Positions 36,188 to 44,717 are shown, counted from the stretch's first letter. The stretch: 64,000 bases of DNA from SZUA-584 sp040768905 (GCA_040768905.1 JAXGMA010000001.1:2232001-2296000); one strand, 5' to 3'. The notes: a model not told the origin generated them from the sequence alone. Translations and numbers: made by a program.

Positions 36188-37324
36188 TTATCCCGATATC
36201 GTGGCTACAGCCATAGCGGACACGCCCTCATGGGCCCCTTCAAAACCCATGCCCTCGGTGGTTGTGGCTTTTACACTGATGGACTCTATGCTGATACCAA
36301 GCGCCGCTGCGATGTTGCTGCGCATTTGCTTGATATATGGAGAGAGTTTTGGCTGTTCCATCACCACGGTGGCGTCAATGTTGATGATGCCAAACCCTTT
36401 TTGAACGATGATATCCCGCGTACGCTCAAGCAGATACAGGCTGCTTGCGCCCAAAGTTTCGTCCGTGCAGGGAAAATGCCTGCCGATATCGCCGGCCGCT
36501 GCCGCGCCCAAAAGCGCATCCATGATTGCATGTACAAGCACATCAGCATCGCTGTGGCCGAAAAGCCCGTGTGTGTGCGGCACATGCACGCCGCCCAAAA
36601 TAAGCGGCCTGCCTTCGCAAAGCCTGTGCGCATCATAGCCCTGTCCTGTGCGCAGCTTCTCGCCTGTTATCAAACGCCCGTACAAAACGTCCTCCTGTGT
36701 CGTGATCTTGATGTTGTGCTTGTCCGACTCGACAAAGCTTACAGGAATGTCAAGCCGCTCGACAAGGCTGCATTCATCCGTACCCAAAAAACCGTCCTTA
36801 CGCGCCTGCTCATGTGCGCGCTTGAGCAGCATATAAGAAAACACTTGGGGAGTTTGTATATTGACGAGGTGCTCGCGGTCAACCGTCCCTGTGATGCAGC
36901 CGCCGCTAATGGTTTTAATGGTGTCTTGCGTGTGCATGCCCGCCGCTGCCGCGCCTGTTTCGATGGCCTTTTCCACGCACAGGCGGACGGTCTGCGGTGA
37001 AACAAAACAGCGCGCGCCGTCATGTACTGCGACGAGATCCGAGCCTTTTGCGGCCGTAAGCGCGTTTTCCACCGAATACTGGCGTTCGCTTCCGCCTTCT
37101 GCGAGCACGAACGGCACTTGCAGGACACGCTGCGCGATCATTTGAATTTCAGCCTGGTCTTTTTGCTGACAAACAATGACGATACGCGAAAAACAACCAG
37201 ATTCCTCAAAGGCCTCAAGCGTGCGTTCCAGCACATATTTACCGCCGATGCGTAAGAACATCTTGTTCTCGCCAAGCCGCGTTGAAGCGCCCGCTGCCAA
37301 AACGATGCCGCAAACGTTAGGCAC
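36188..37324 (-). CDS. ispDF: Bifunctional IspD/IspF isoprenoid enzyme
   Basis: The 378-residue fusion catalyses two steps of the MEP pathway: CDP-ME formation and MEcPP cyclisation. The IspD part has GIVLAAGASTRLGENKMFLR and VAVHDGARCFVS; the IspF part has RTGQGYDAHRLCEGRPLILG and GLFGHSDADVLVHAIMDALL, with the metal-binding D.H. The GTG at 37322-37324 has GGAGG eight bases upstream and overlaps the end of rqcP. ispE lies elsewhere in the window (41688). Confidence 0.95.
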   Translation of the reverse strand: MPNVCGIVLAAGASTRLGENKMFLRIGGKYVLERTLEAFEESGCFSRIVIVCQQKDQAEIQMIAQRVLQVPFVLAEGGSERQYSVENALTAAKGSDLVAVHDGARCFVSPQTVRLCVEKAIETGAAAAGMHTQDTIKTISGGCITGTVDREHLVNIQTPQVFSYMLLKRAHEQARKDGFLGTDECSLVERLDIPVSFVESDKHNIKITTQEDVLYGRLITGEKLRTGQGYDAHRLCEGRPLILGGVHVPHTHGLFGHSDADVLVHAIMDALLGAAAAGDIGRHFPCTDETLGASSLYLLERTRDIIVQKGFGIINIDATVVMEQPKLSPYIKQMRSNIAAALGISIESISVKATTTEGMGFEGAHEGVSAMAVATISG

Positions 37325-37574
37325 GGCTCTTTTCCTCCAAGACTTCGTACATGCTGCCAGCCTCCTCTTTGCGCACGGTTTCCGTGATCAAGAGAACTTT
37401 TATCTTAAGCGTATTGGTGCCAAAATGCACGTCTATTGTATCGCCCGGTTTTACGTCTTTGCCCGGTTTGGCGGGGTTGCCGTTGACAAAAACGCGCTGC
37501 CGCTCACATGCCTCGCCCGCTACGGTACGGCGCTTGATGATGCGTGATACCTTTAAAAACTTATCAAGTCTCAT
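37317..37574 (-). CDS. rqcP: S4-domain RNA-binding protein RqcP (YabO/Hsp15 family)
   Basis: The 85-residue protein has one S4 domain (MRLDKFLKVSRIIKRRTVAG; RVFVNGNPAKPGKDVKPGD). In Firmicutes this family binds stalled 50S subunits and helps RqcH add alanine tails. The C-terminal tail is short and charged. AAGGAG precedes the ATG. It overlaps ispDF by eight bases and leads the operon with leuS and queT. Confidence 0.88.
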   Translation of the reverse strand: MRLDKFLKVSRIIKRRTVAGEACERQRVFVNGNPAKPGKDVKPGDTIDVHFGTNTLKIKVLLITETVRKEEAGSMYEVLEEKSRA

Positions 37575-37734
37575 AACCGCTCCTTCGTGTTTTTTCCATT
37601 ATATCAGAAAACAGCCAAGCAGCCTATAATGAAGGCTTAATGCGCCAGCTTTGCGCAGCTCTTCGTAAGGCCGGAAAATGACGGATGGTGGGTTTTGGCT
37701 ATTGATGGCGTGCTTTAAAGTCGGCGTTAAAAAA

Positions 37735-38193
37735 TCATAGGTTTCTGCTCATCACAAGCCTGTCCTCTCCAGGGCCGAATTCGTCCTGCACGGTGTCAAC
37801 GACAGAAAAACCAAGCTGTTCCCGGTAAACAGAAAGCGCGTCGACATTTGCTGGATCCACCGAAATCCGAACGCGCAGTATACCCAGTTTTTTGATATGG
37901 GAAAGCGCGTATTCTAACAGCGCCGTACCCACGTTCTGGCCGCGGAAAGCAGGAAGAACAGCCACGCTTAGCAGATAGGCCGTGTCCGTATCGTCCATGC
38001 TGCGCATAAAATACGCGCAGGCCACAGCATATCCCTGATCATCCAGAGCGGCATATACCTTGCCATATCGCAGCATAGGCACCACCACATATTCATTCAG
38101 GGCGCCGTCGCCGAACGCCTGCTGTTCAATATCAAGGATGCTTGATATCACTGTGGCATCCGGCTGTTCAAGAACTTTGAAACTCAGTGTCAT
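37735..38193 (-). CDS. GNAT family N-acetyltransferase
   Basis: The 152-residue protein has the acetyl-CoA binding strand and loop AYLLSVAVLPAFRGQNVGTA (the R-G-x-x-x-G/A motif) followed by LLEYALSHIKKLGILRVRIS and VYREQLGFSVVDTV. The substrate is unknown; it is of RimI-like length but not clearly RimI. GGAGGT precedes the ATG. Confidence 0.88.
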   Translation of the reverse strand: MTLSFKVLEQPDATVISSILDIEQQAFGDGALNEYVVVPMLRYGKVYAALDDQGYAVACAYFMRSMDDTDTAYLLSVAVLPAFRGQNVGTALLEYALSHIKKLGILRVRISVDPANVDALSVYREQLGFSVVDTVQDEFGPGEDRLVMSRNL

Positions 38194-38393
38194 GGCTGAC
38201 CTCCGTTTTTGTTGCGGGAGAAACTCTGATTCATACGGTATTAAGTTCTTTCAGCGTTAGTTTTGTCCCGCCGCGTCAGGCAAACGTGAAAATGCGCTGC
38301 TGCCGAGGCAGCTAAGATTCTTGTATGATGCAAAACCATCTTGCCAATCCGGCAATCTTTTATTGAAGCAGTGTTTCTCTAGTATGATCAATC

Positions 38394-39158
38394 TTATTGT
38401 TTTCTAACGTTAAGTTCTGACATAACCGAGGAAAACTGCCTTATGGACATGTATTCCGCTGCGTAAGCCTCGCTGCTGTGTGTTTGGCTGCTGCCCATCA
38501 ATGAATCAGCCTGAAAGCTGAAAGCCTCGTTATCGCTGATGATGATGTGATCAACAAGATGGATACTGAGTGTGTTGAGCGTGTTCAATATTTCCTGCGT
38601 GGTGCGGATATCCGCTGCCGATGGCTGGACGCTGCCCCCGGGGTGGTTGTGCGCGATGATGCATTTGACGGCATGGTGACGCAGAGCTGCGGCTGCGATC
38701 CGGTTGATATAAACCGGGGATTCGCTGATGCTGCCTTCTGAGAGCTTCTCGCAATGGATCACGCGGTTTTGTGTATTGAGCCAAATCATATAAAACTGTT
38801 CATAGGGTTTGCCGAACAGCAACGTGCGCGCGAACGCACAGGCATCTTTTATCGCGCGGATTGCCGGCCTCTTTCCAAGACGGCTTCGCTCATAAGCGCG
38901 GTAAGCATAGGGCAGCATGGAGAGAAAAGAAGCGGCCTTTTTGCCGATGCCGCTTATCCTTGCCAAATCCTTGGTATCCGCCTCGAGCACGCCTGCAAGG
39001 CTGCCGAAAGTTTTTAACAGATCATGTGCAAGGGCGTTGGTGTCCACGCGCGGAAGAGCAAAAAACAAAAGGTATTCGAGAATCTCGTGTTCCGCGAAGC
39101 CCTCAAAACCTTCTCTCTCAAATCTGGCCATAAGCCTTTGTCTGTGGCCTTCGTGCAT
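38394..39158 (-). CDS. radC: RadC/JAB-domain DNA repair-type protein
   Basis: The 254-residue protein has an N-terminal HhH region (ILEYLLFFALPRVDTNALA; ISGIGKKAASFLSMLP) and a JAB1/MPN metal domain with the JAMM ligands in KCIIAHNHPGGSVQPSAADI. Despite the name, its role in repair is not proven. A non-conserved Ser-rich tail of about 45 residues follows. AGGAG precedes the ATG. It may be co-transcribed with the zinc-ribbon gene 18 bases upstream. Confidence 0.9.
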   Translation of the reverse strand: MHEGHRQRLMARFEREGFEGFAEHEILEYLLFFALPRVDTNALAHDLLKTFGSLAGVLEADTKDLARISGIGKKAASFLSMLPYAYRAYERSRLGKRPAIRAIKDACAFARTLLFGKPYEQFYMIWLNTQNRVIHCEKLSEGSISESPVYINRIAAAALRHHAVKCIIAHNHPGGSVQPSAADIRTTQEILNTLNTLSIHLVDHIIISDNEAFSFQADSLMGSSQTHSSEAYAAEYMSIRQFSSVMSELNVRKQ

Positions 39159-39176
39159 CGCTGCTCCTAAAAAAGT

Positions 39177-39380
39177 TTAGTGGCCGCAGCCTTTGCAGCT
39201 GCTGCAGCTGCCGCCGCTGCACCCGCCGCCGCCTTTGCTCCCGCCGAAATAGCATTTACCCTGATAGTGGCGTGCCGTATTCTGCGAAGCGCACTGAGGA
39301 CACGGCGGTTTTTTTTCGGCCGACGTGAGTTCTTCAAATATGTGCCTGCAGTCTTCGCAGATGAATTTGAGTAACGGCAT
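39177..39380 (-). CDS. FmdB-type zinc-ribbon small protein
   Basis: The 67-residue protein has two CxxC knuckles (FICEDCRHIFEEL and PPCPQCAS), as in FmdB/CxxC_CXXC_SSSS regulators. A Gly/Ser/Cys-rich tail ending SCSSCKGCGH could bind another metal. The start ATG at 39378-39380 has AAGGAG six bases upstream; the longer open frame is not supported. Function unknown. Confidence 0.82.
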   Translation of the reverse strand: MPLLKFICEDCRHIFEELTSAEKKPPCPQCASQNTARHYQGKCYFGGSKGGGGCSGGSCSSCKGCGH

Positions 39381-39474
39381 GTTTTTCTCCTTGCTTGCGC
39401 CGACATAAACCTTTACGTCATCGAATACAGAACAATTATAGCACGTGAGCCAAATAAAGCAATAACGCACATGA

Positions 39475-39504
39475 TTGACAAGGTATCTTGGCCGGCCTTA
39501 TAAT
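39475..39504 (+). promoter_or_regulatory. Near-consensus promoter of the structured RNA
   Basis: TTGACA (39475-39480) and TATAAT (39499-39504) are perfect hexamers with an 18-base spacer, among the strongest in the window. Transcription would begin at about 39511, at the closing stem of the RNA. Confidence 0.85.
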
Positions 39505-39510
39505 CGGCAG

Positions 39511-39726
39511 TGAAGCGGCGAGTCTGTGGCTGAAAGTCGATGCCAGCCGCGGGCAAAACGACCCACGTAAGCCGGAGCATTTCCGGTGAGCATGGCGCGG
39601 TTTAGCAGTCAGTCCGGCCGGAGGGAAACCTTCGAGAGGCAGAGTCGTGGGGAGGCATGTGCCTTAAGAGCAAAATGCCCAGCCGGCGGATGTGGGGGAA
39701 AAGGCCAGGTCAGCCGCCGCTTCTTT
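39511..39726 (+). ncRNA. Structured non-coding RNA, possibly a divergent cobalamin riboswitch
   Basis: About 215 bases are closed by GAAGCGGCG (39512-39520) pairing with CGCCGCTTC (39715-39723). Inner stems include GTGGCTG/CAGCCGC, CCCACG/CGTGGG, CCGGA/TCCGG and AGGCA/TGCCT. Blocks recall the cobalamin aptamer: CTGAAAGTCGATG, CCCACGTAAGCCGG, GGATG and a B12-box-like AGGCCAGGTCAGCCGCC (12 of 17 matches to AAGCCAGGAGACCTGCC by eye). A T-tailed hairpin and then a protein gene follow, as in a riboswitch leader. The downstream gene has no known B12 link, so the family stays open; I could not match it to RNase P, tmRNA or SRP RNA. Confidence 0.5.
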
Positions 39727-39756
39727 CTTAAAAAATACACCCAAAACGCGAAAAAT

Positions 39757-39807
39757 GCCGAAAATATAAATATTGTGCTGCTATTCTTTAAATTTTCCGG
39801 CTTTTTG
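39757..39807 (+). terminator. Terminator-like hairpin after the structured RNA
   Basis: GCCGAAAAT (39757-39765) pairs with ATTTTCCGGC (39792-39801, one bulged C), followed by TTTTTGG. The loop is long (about 26 bases), so it is weaker than the others. Confidence 0.5.
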
Positions 39808-39871
39808 GCTATTGTACGATTCTATGACGGCATTGTATCATAGACTAACTATCGACAACCGGAGTGAGAGT

Positions 39872-41005
39872 ATGTACGAGGTTAAACTACTGAAAAAGAA
39901 TAAAAAAAACCTTCGAAAATTCATTAATTTAGAGTTTAAACTCTATAAAGATGATAAAGACTGGGTCGCACCTTTGAAAAGCGATACAAAAAAAATGCTT
40001 TTTGGCAAAGGCAATCCGCTTTTTGAAAACGGTGAACAGGCTTTTTTCCTGGTATACAAAAAAAGAAAACCTGCTGGCCGTATACTTGTGGGAATCGATG
40101 AAAAATTGAATGAGGCGCGCGGATTTAAACAGGGTTTTTTCTCCATGTTTGAGTGCATTGACGACCCAAAGGCTTGCAGTGCGCTGCTGGATGCTTCATT
40201 AAACTGGATTTGGGAAAAAGGCATGGAACGCGTCATCGGGCCGATTTCGCCGTCTAACGGGGATGACCGCAAGGGGTTTTTAGTGATGGGCGAAGGATCT
40301 CCTGTTCTTCTCAATGCCTACACCAAAAAATACTATCCAAAGCTGGTGGAAAACTACGGGTTTGTCAAAAACGATGATCACTTTGCGTATCTTTTGCATC
40401 CAGAAAATTTTAATACAAAACGTCATGAAAGAGCTGTCGAATACGCGAAAAGAAAAGGCGGTTTCCGCGTTGATAAGCTCAACGTCAAAGACATCGTCGG
40501 CGAAGCCAAGGCCATCAAGAAAATACTTGACAACAGCGTACCGGATCATTGGGACTATCTGGCCGTGCCTTCGCTCAAAGCCGTGATAGACGAATTTAAA
40601 AGCCTTGTGCAGTTTTATGACGGACATTATTGTTATATCGTGCGCAAGGGGGATGAGCCCATTGGCTTTATGGTGGTCTTGCCGGATTTTAACCAAGTGC
40701 TCCGCCGCATGAAAGGTAAGATTCTTCCTTTCGGCTGGGCAAAATATCTTTATTTCAAGCGCAAAATCACAGGTGCGCGCGCGATCGTGCAGATGGTGGA
40801 CAGGCGCTATCAAAACATGGGCGTCAATTATGCCATGTACATAGAAGCTTACAAGGACTGGACGAGAACCGACCATACCTTTATCGAAGCGTCATGCATA
40901 GACGAAGAAAACATACCGTCAAGACTGGGCGTAGAACGTATCGGCGGCAAGCATTACCGCACCTACCGCACCTACAGATATGAACTGAAACAGGAAAAAA
41001 TCTAA
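39872..41005 (+). CDS. GNAT-like protein of the YghO type, function unknown
   Basis: The 377-residue protein has an N-terminal half that resembles an acyltransferase fold (FRK/KFINLEFKLYKDDKDWV, GRILVGIDEKLNE, GVIGPISPSN-like RVIGPISPSNGDDRKG). The second GNAT-like half contains VDRRYQNMGVNYAMYIEAYK and ASCIDEENIPSRLGVERIG. Proteins of this layout are annotated YghO or hypothetical; no substrate is known. GGAGTGAG precedes the ATG at 39872. It lies behind the structured RNA and terminator and could be controlled by them. It converges on rsmG with a four-base overlap. Confidence 0.75.
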   Translation: MYEVKLLKKNKKNLRKFINLEFKLYKDDKDWVAPLKSDTKKMLFGKGNPLFENGEQAFFLVYKKRKPAGRILVGIDEKLNEARGFKQGFFSMFECIDDPKACSALLDASLNWIWEKGMERVIGPISPSNGDDRKGFLVMGEGSPVLLNAYTKKYYPKLVENYGFVKNDDHFAYLLHPENFNTKRHERAVEYAKRKGGFRVDKLNVKDIVGEAKAIKKILDNSVPDHWDYLAVPSLKAVIDEFKSLVQFYDGHYCYIVRKGDEPIGFMVVLPDFNQVLRRMKGKILPFGWAKYLYFKRKITGARAIVQMVDRRYQNMGVNYAMYIEAYKDWTRTDHTFIEASCIDEENIPSRLGVERIGGKHYRTYRTYRYELKQEKI

Positions 41006-41691
41006 AGCGGGTTGTTTTTGATTTTGGAGAACCTGCGCGGATAGTCTTTCGGCGTAGGTTTTTGCTTTTCTATCAGCAGCAGCGTGCCCCGGCCGATGGG
41101 ATGGCTCGCGCTTATGGCGCAGCCGAGTTTCTCAAGCGCTCCGGCTGCCTCATCACACTCCTGCGCGTGTTGTTCTCCCTTCCATGAAGCGAGCATGCCG
41201 CCCGTTTTGAGCAGCGGTATGCAAAGCTCAAGAAGTATTCTGAGCGGCGAGACGGCTCGGGATACAGCAGCGTCATAGCTGCCGTGTATGTCGCGAAGTT
41301 CTTCGGCGCGTCCGCAGATAATCTCTGCGCCAAGCCCTAAAGCCTCGAGTGTGCGGCGGACAAAATCCGTCTTTTTGCCGGAAGCGTCGAGCAGTGTCAT
41401 GCGGATATCGGGACGCAGTATCAGCAGCGGCACACCGGGAAAGCCTGCGCCTGTGCCAACGTCGATCATGCGGCATTGCTGCGGAATATCCCATACTGAG
41501 CAAATAAACATGGCGTCTGCGAAATGCTGCTGCGCGGCCTGTACCGGCTCTGTGATGCGTGTTAAGTTAAGATGTGCGTTGGCTTCTGTCACGCGGCGGA
41601 AGTACTCTTCGCACAAAGCCGTTTGCGCAGGCTGAAGTGTGAGATTCATTTGTGAAAGCCGCGCGACAAGAGTTTCCGTAAACAAGCTCAT
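41002..41691 (-). CDS. rsmG: 16S rRNA (guanine-527) N7-methyltransferase
   Basis: This SAM-dependent enzyme (GidB) has 229 residues. It shows ANAHLNLTRI, the SAM motif MIDVGTGAGFPGVPLLIL, LLDASGKKTDFVRRTLEAL and YDAAVSRAVSPLRILLEL. The ATG at 41689-41691 has GGAGG six bases upstream and overlaps the ispE stop. Usually found near mnmG and parAB in Firmicutes; here it lies instead with ispE and queG. Confidence 0.96.
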   Translation of the reverse strand: MSLFTETLVARLSQMNLTLQPAQTALCEEYFRRVTEANAHLNLTRITEPVQAAQQHFADAMFICSVWDIPQQCRMIDVGTGAGFPGVPLLILRPDIRMTLLDASGKKTDFVRRTLEALGLGAEIICGRAEELRDIHGSYDAAVSRAVSPLRILLELCIPLLKTGGMLASWKGEQHAQECDEAAGALEKLGCAISASHPIGRGTLLLIEKQKPTPKDYPRRFSKIKNNPL

Positions 41692-42554
41692 GAACTGCCT
41701 CCGTTTTCCACGATTTTTACCCCCTGCCCACACGGGCTTAAGGCCATGCATAATTCAAAGTTGCCTTTGACACGTTCTGCAGCAGACTGCGCCTCTTCCC
41801 ACGTTGAAAAGGGTGCAAACATGCAGCTGCCCGACCCGCTCATCAATGCCCGCAGTGCGCCCGCCGCCAGCAGCGCATCGGCTGCGCGCAGGATTTCCGG
41901 GGAAACGGCCAAAGCCGGGATCCCGAGTGCATTTCCCGCAAAACGCAAGAACAAATCGACATCTCCCTTTAAAACGGCATATTCCACAGATCCCATGCGT
42001 AGCGGCACAGATTTTTTGTATCTGCGGTAAGCCTCACGGGTGGGAACACCTGCGTACGGCTTGACCACGGCATAGTGCATGAAAGCAGACGGAAAAAGAG
42101 GGCTGATATTTTCGCCGATGCCGCGCACGCGCGCTGTGCCGCCTGTAAGAGCGAAGGGCACATCCGCACCGATGCGTTTGCCGAGCGCGGCCAGCGTCTT
42201 CTTCGGAAGGTTTGTTTCATATAGGCTGTCAAGCCCAATGAGCACGGCGGCCGCATCTGCGCTCGCGCCGCCCAGGCCGGCCTGCATGGGTATACGTTTT
42301 TCGATGCTTATGTGAGCGCCGGCGATGCCCGTCTTTTCTATAAACGCCTGTGCTGCTGCAAGTGCGCTGTTGTTTTGAGTTTCAATGCCGCTTGCATCCA
42401 TGGCAACACAAACGGTATCCGCTTTTCTGATGACCACCGTGTCATAGAGCGAGATGCTCTGCATGATAGAATCGAGCTCATGATAGCCGTCAGCCCTTTT
42501 CCCTTTGATATCAAGAGAGAGGTTGAGCTTGGCATAGGCATGAAGTTTAATCAT
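41688..42554 (-). CDS. ispE: 4-diphosphocytidyl-2-C-methyl-D-erythritol kinase
   Basis: This GHMP kinase of the MEP isoprenoid pathway has 288 residues. Motifs include HAYAKLNLSLDIKGKRADGYHE, the ATP loop IPMQAGLGGASADAAAVLI and LMSGSGSCMFAPFSTW. Overlaps of four bases (ATGA) join it to queG upstream and rsmG downstream, so the three form one translationally coupled operon. The other MEP gene in the window is ispDF. Confidence 0.96.
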   Translation of the reverse strand: MIKLHAYAKLNLSLDIKGKRADGYHELDSIMQSISLYDTVVIRKADTVCVAMDASGIETQNNSALAAAQAFIEKTGIAGAHISIEKRIPMQAGLGGASADAAAVLIGLDSLYETNLPKKTLAALGKRIGADVPFALTGGTARVRGIGENISPLFPSAFMHYAVVKPYAGVPTREAYRRYKKSVPLRMGSVEYAVLKGDVDLFLRFAGNALGIPALAVSPEILRAADALLAAGALRALMSGSGSCMFAPFSTWEEAQSAAERVKGNFELCMALSPCGQGVKIVENGGSS

Positions 42555-43426
42555 GTTTGCGCTCCCTGCATGAGTTTTTGATAAGCCCAGAGTGCGTGTG
42601 TCCGCACGGGCTCATCTGCGTTCTGCGCACATCTTAAAATAAGGGGCGCAAAGCGCTGTTGTTTTGTGTTGGCGGCAAACAGCGCTGCCTGGGAGACGAT
42701 GCGCCGTGGACGTGCCATAAGCGCGCCTGCGGCATTTTGAAGTGCGGCAGTATGCTGCCCCGCCAAAAGGCCGTCAACGGAAAAAGAGACCGGGCTGCCT
42801 TGTTGCTGCGGATTTATAGGGCAAGCAGCCTGGCAGAGTTCGCAGCCAAAAAGCTGGTAGATACCGATGCGCAGATCTTCCGGGATCAGTGCATCGCTAT
42901 GCCGGCGTACACAGCGCTCAAGGCAGCCGACACCGCCAAAAGGGCATGCACGGCTGCACGCGCCGCAGTGCAGGCATAAGTTTGCGCTTTCTGAAGGCGG
43001 ATCCGGCAAAAAACCTTCGATCAGTACTGTTTGGATAAAGACGAGTGAGCCAAGCGTCGGGTGGTAATAAAACCCATTATCGCCGAGCCAGCCGCCTGTG
43101 CGAAGAGCCGCCGCTTTGGCAGGCAGCCGGGATGTATGCAGCGCGCCAAAGCCAAGGCCGCAAAGATAAGCAGTAAAAGCTTTTGCTGCATGATACGCAA
43201 AATGTGAGGCAGCATAGTATGCCGAAAGAGCCATCAGGCCATCTGGAGCGGCTGCCGACGGGCGATAGGCCTTGAAAAGAACCGCGATGCAGGATGCGTT
43301 CTGCATAAGCATGTTCGGCATTAATGGCAAGGAATGCCAAACGGTATCTTTTGCGTGTGCGAACCGTATATCATCAAAGCCGAGCGTCTTTGCAGTGCGC
43401 ATAGCCGCTTTTTTCGCTGTATCCAT
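42551..43426 (-). CDS. QueG-like epoxyqueuosine reductase (double 4Fe-4S protein)
   Basis: The 291-residue protein has an N-terminal flavin/corrinoid-fold domain (LGFDDIRFAHA; GGWLGDNGFYYHPTLGSLVF) and two iron-sulphur clusters. The ligands are CLHCGACSRACPFGG with CLERCVRRH, and FGCELCQAACPINP. A HEAT-like C-terminal part follows (LILRCAQNADEPVRTHALWA). QueG makes queuosine from epoxyqueuosine and uses cobalamin. At 291 residues it is shorter than typical QueG, so a related corrinoid iron-sulphur reductase is possible. First gene of queG-ispE-rsmG. Confidence 0.78.
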   Translation of the reverse strand: MDTAKKAAMRTAKTLGFDDIRFAHAKDTVWHSLPLMPNMLMQNASCIAVLFKAYRPSAAAPDGLMALSAYYAASHFAYHAAKAFTAYLCGLGFGALHTSRLPAKAAALRTGGWLGDNGFYYHPTLGSLVFIQTVLIEGFLPDPPSESANLCLHCGACSRACPFGGVGCLERCVRRHSDALIPEDLRIGIYQLFGCELCQAACPINPQQQGSPVSFSVDGLLAGQHTAALQNAAGALMARPRRIVSQAALFAANTKQQRFAPLILRCAQNADEPVRTHALWAYQKLMQGAQT

Positions 43427-43480
43427 GAGCCGATTATGTCATAAACCAGGCAAAAGCACAATTCTTTTGCGTTTATGTTG

Positions 43481-43510
43481 TTGCATACACGGGTGGGGTT
43501 GATATATAAT
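43481..43510 (+). promoter_or_regulatory. Promoter of the lipoprotein gene
   Basis: TTGCAT (43481-43486) and TATAAT (43505-43510) with an 18-base spacer. Confidence 0.6.
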
Positions 43511-43515
43511 TATCG

Positions 43516-43578
43516 ATGAAACGCTTAAAAGATCAAAACAAAATATTTGCAAATATATTAAAGGATATGTTCTGGTGA
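43516..43578 (+). CDS. Possible 20-residue upstream peptide
   Basis: ATG at 43516 lies about where transcription would start (six bases after the -10), so it would be nearly leaderless. The peptide MKRLKDQNKIFANILKDMFW ends in TGATG, overlapping the lipoprotein ATG by one base. It may couple translation or may be chance. Confidence 0.25.
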   Translation: MKRLKDQNKIFANILKDMFW

Positions 43579-44018
43579 TGAAAAGCAAAGCAATAATTAA
43601 AGCGATATTGATTGCGGCATGCGTATGTCTGCTTTTGGCTGCATGCAGCCCGGCCGATCCCATACAAACGCCCATAGGAAGTTTTGATTACTCTCAAAAG
43701 TTTGTGACTAGCCTTCAAAACAGAATAGATGATACGCAAGGCGAGGTTTACATGCCGCAGCAGGGGAAGATTTTTCTTGTGGTGTACATGATGCCGTCCG
43801 GCGGTTCTTCGGTTTCTTTGGATGATGCGCAAAGCTATTTCCAAAGAGGAACAAACGTGATCCTCGACGGGGAGACTTTTGGCCTGTACAGTCTTGCGTT
43901 TGAAAGGGTCGACGGCATTTCTGAGCGTATCGGCCTGGTGTTCGAGGTTGAGGACAAAGGTTATGCGGATACAACCGAGCAGCCGTTATTAAAGCTGGAG
44001 CTTCCGTCAACTCCATAA
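43578..44018 (+). CDS. Predicted lipoprotein, function unknown
   Basis: The 146-residue protein starts MKSKAIIKAILIAACVCLLLAAC. The lipobox LAAC puts Cys23 at the membrane surface. The mature part is acidic, with no recognised domain (GKIFLVVYMMPSGGSSVSLD; LVFEVEDKGYADTTEQP). A short upstream frame ends at its start codon. It converges on the ttcA-like gene with a 12-base overlap. Stand-alone surface protein; no function proposed. Confidence 0.75.
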   Translation: MKSKAIIKAILIAACVCLLLAACSPADPIQTPIGSFDYSQKFVTSLQNRIDDTQGEVYMPQQGKIFLVVYMMPSGGSSVSLDDAQSYFQRGTNVILDGETFGLYSLAFERVDGISERIGLVFEVEDKGYADTTEQPLLKLELPSTP

Positions 44019-44717
44019 AGAATACTGTGATACGTTTTTGATTGCGCTCATCATTTTTTCCCTAGCATCAGGGCTGTTTTCGCAGATTTGCGCGAGCAGC
44101 CTTTTTGTATGCTCGCGTTTGCTTGATTGAACAGCGGGGCACGGGTTTTTGACGACAGGAATGGTATGCCTATTAACGGCGGCTGAAATCTCTTTTTCCG
44201 GCAGGCAGATAAAGGGGCGCACGAGCTTAACGCCCATTCGGTCAAGATATGTGACAGGACAAAACGTACGCATCCGACCCTCAAACAGCATGCTGAGCAG
44301 CAAAGACTCAAGGCAGTCCTCCCTGTGGTGGGCAAAAGCGCAGGTCGTTAAGCCTTGCCTTATGATTTGAGTGAAAAGGGTTCCTTTGCGCATTTTCGCA
44401 CATAATGCGCATGGATTTTTTTCTTTTCTCTGATTGAACACGATGTCATAGATGTGGGTTTTTATCAGTGTGAACGGGATACCGAGGCTTTTGCAGTAAT
44501 CAGATATTGTACCGCTGTCAAACCCTTCAAACCCAAGGTCTACCGTAAAGGCATGCAGTAAAAAACTTGATTTTGCAAAATTCTTATAGAGGTGAAGCGC
44601 ATAAAGCAAAGCCATAGAATCCTTGCCGCCGGATACGCCGACGGCCAAGGTTTCGCCGTTCCTGATCATGCCGTGGTCTTCATCCGCGCGCCGGAGAAAA
44701 CCAAGAACCTGTTTCAT
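44007..44717 (-). CDS. tRNA 2-thiocytidine synthetase-like PP-loop protein (TtcA family)
   Basis: The 236-residue ATPase has the PP-loop LAVGVSGGKDSMALLYAL and the CxxC of the TtcA group in NPCALCAKMRKGTLF. The late NPCPAVQSSKREHTK and FAHHREDCLESLLLSM also fit. TtcA thiolates C32 of some tRNAs with an iron-sulphur cluster; other Clostridial members of this family may act on other tRNA sites. The ATG at 44715-44717 has AAAGGA ten bases upstream. Confidence 0.85.
   Translation of the reverse strand: MKQVLGFLRRADEDHGMIRNGETLAVGVSGGKDSMALLYALHLYKNFAKSSFLLHAFTVDLGFEGFDSGTISDYCKSLGIPFTLIKTHIYDIVFNQRKEKNPCALCAKMRKGTLFTQIIRQGLTTCAFAHHREDCLESLLLSMLFEGRMRTFCPVTYLDRMGVKLVRPFICLPEKEISAAVNRHTIPVVKNPCPAVQSSKREHTKRLLAQICENSPDAREKMMSAIKNVSQYSLWS

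Noticed and set aside
36230..37000. Plus-strand frame of 256 codons inside ispDF
   Set aside because: The reverse strand encodes a complete IspD-IspF fusion with all motifs; the long frame is a by-product of codon bias.
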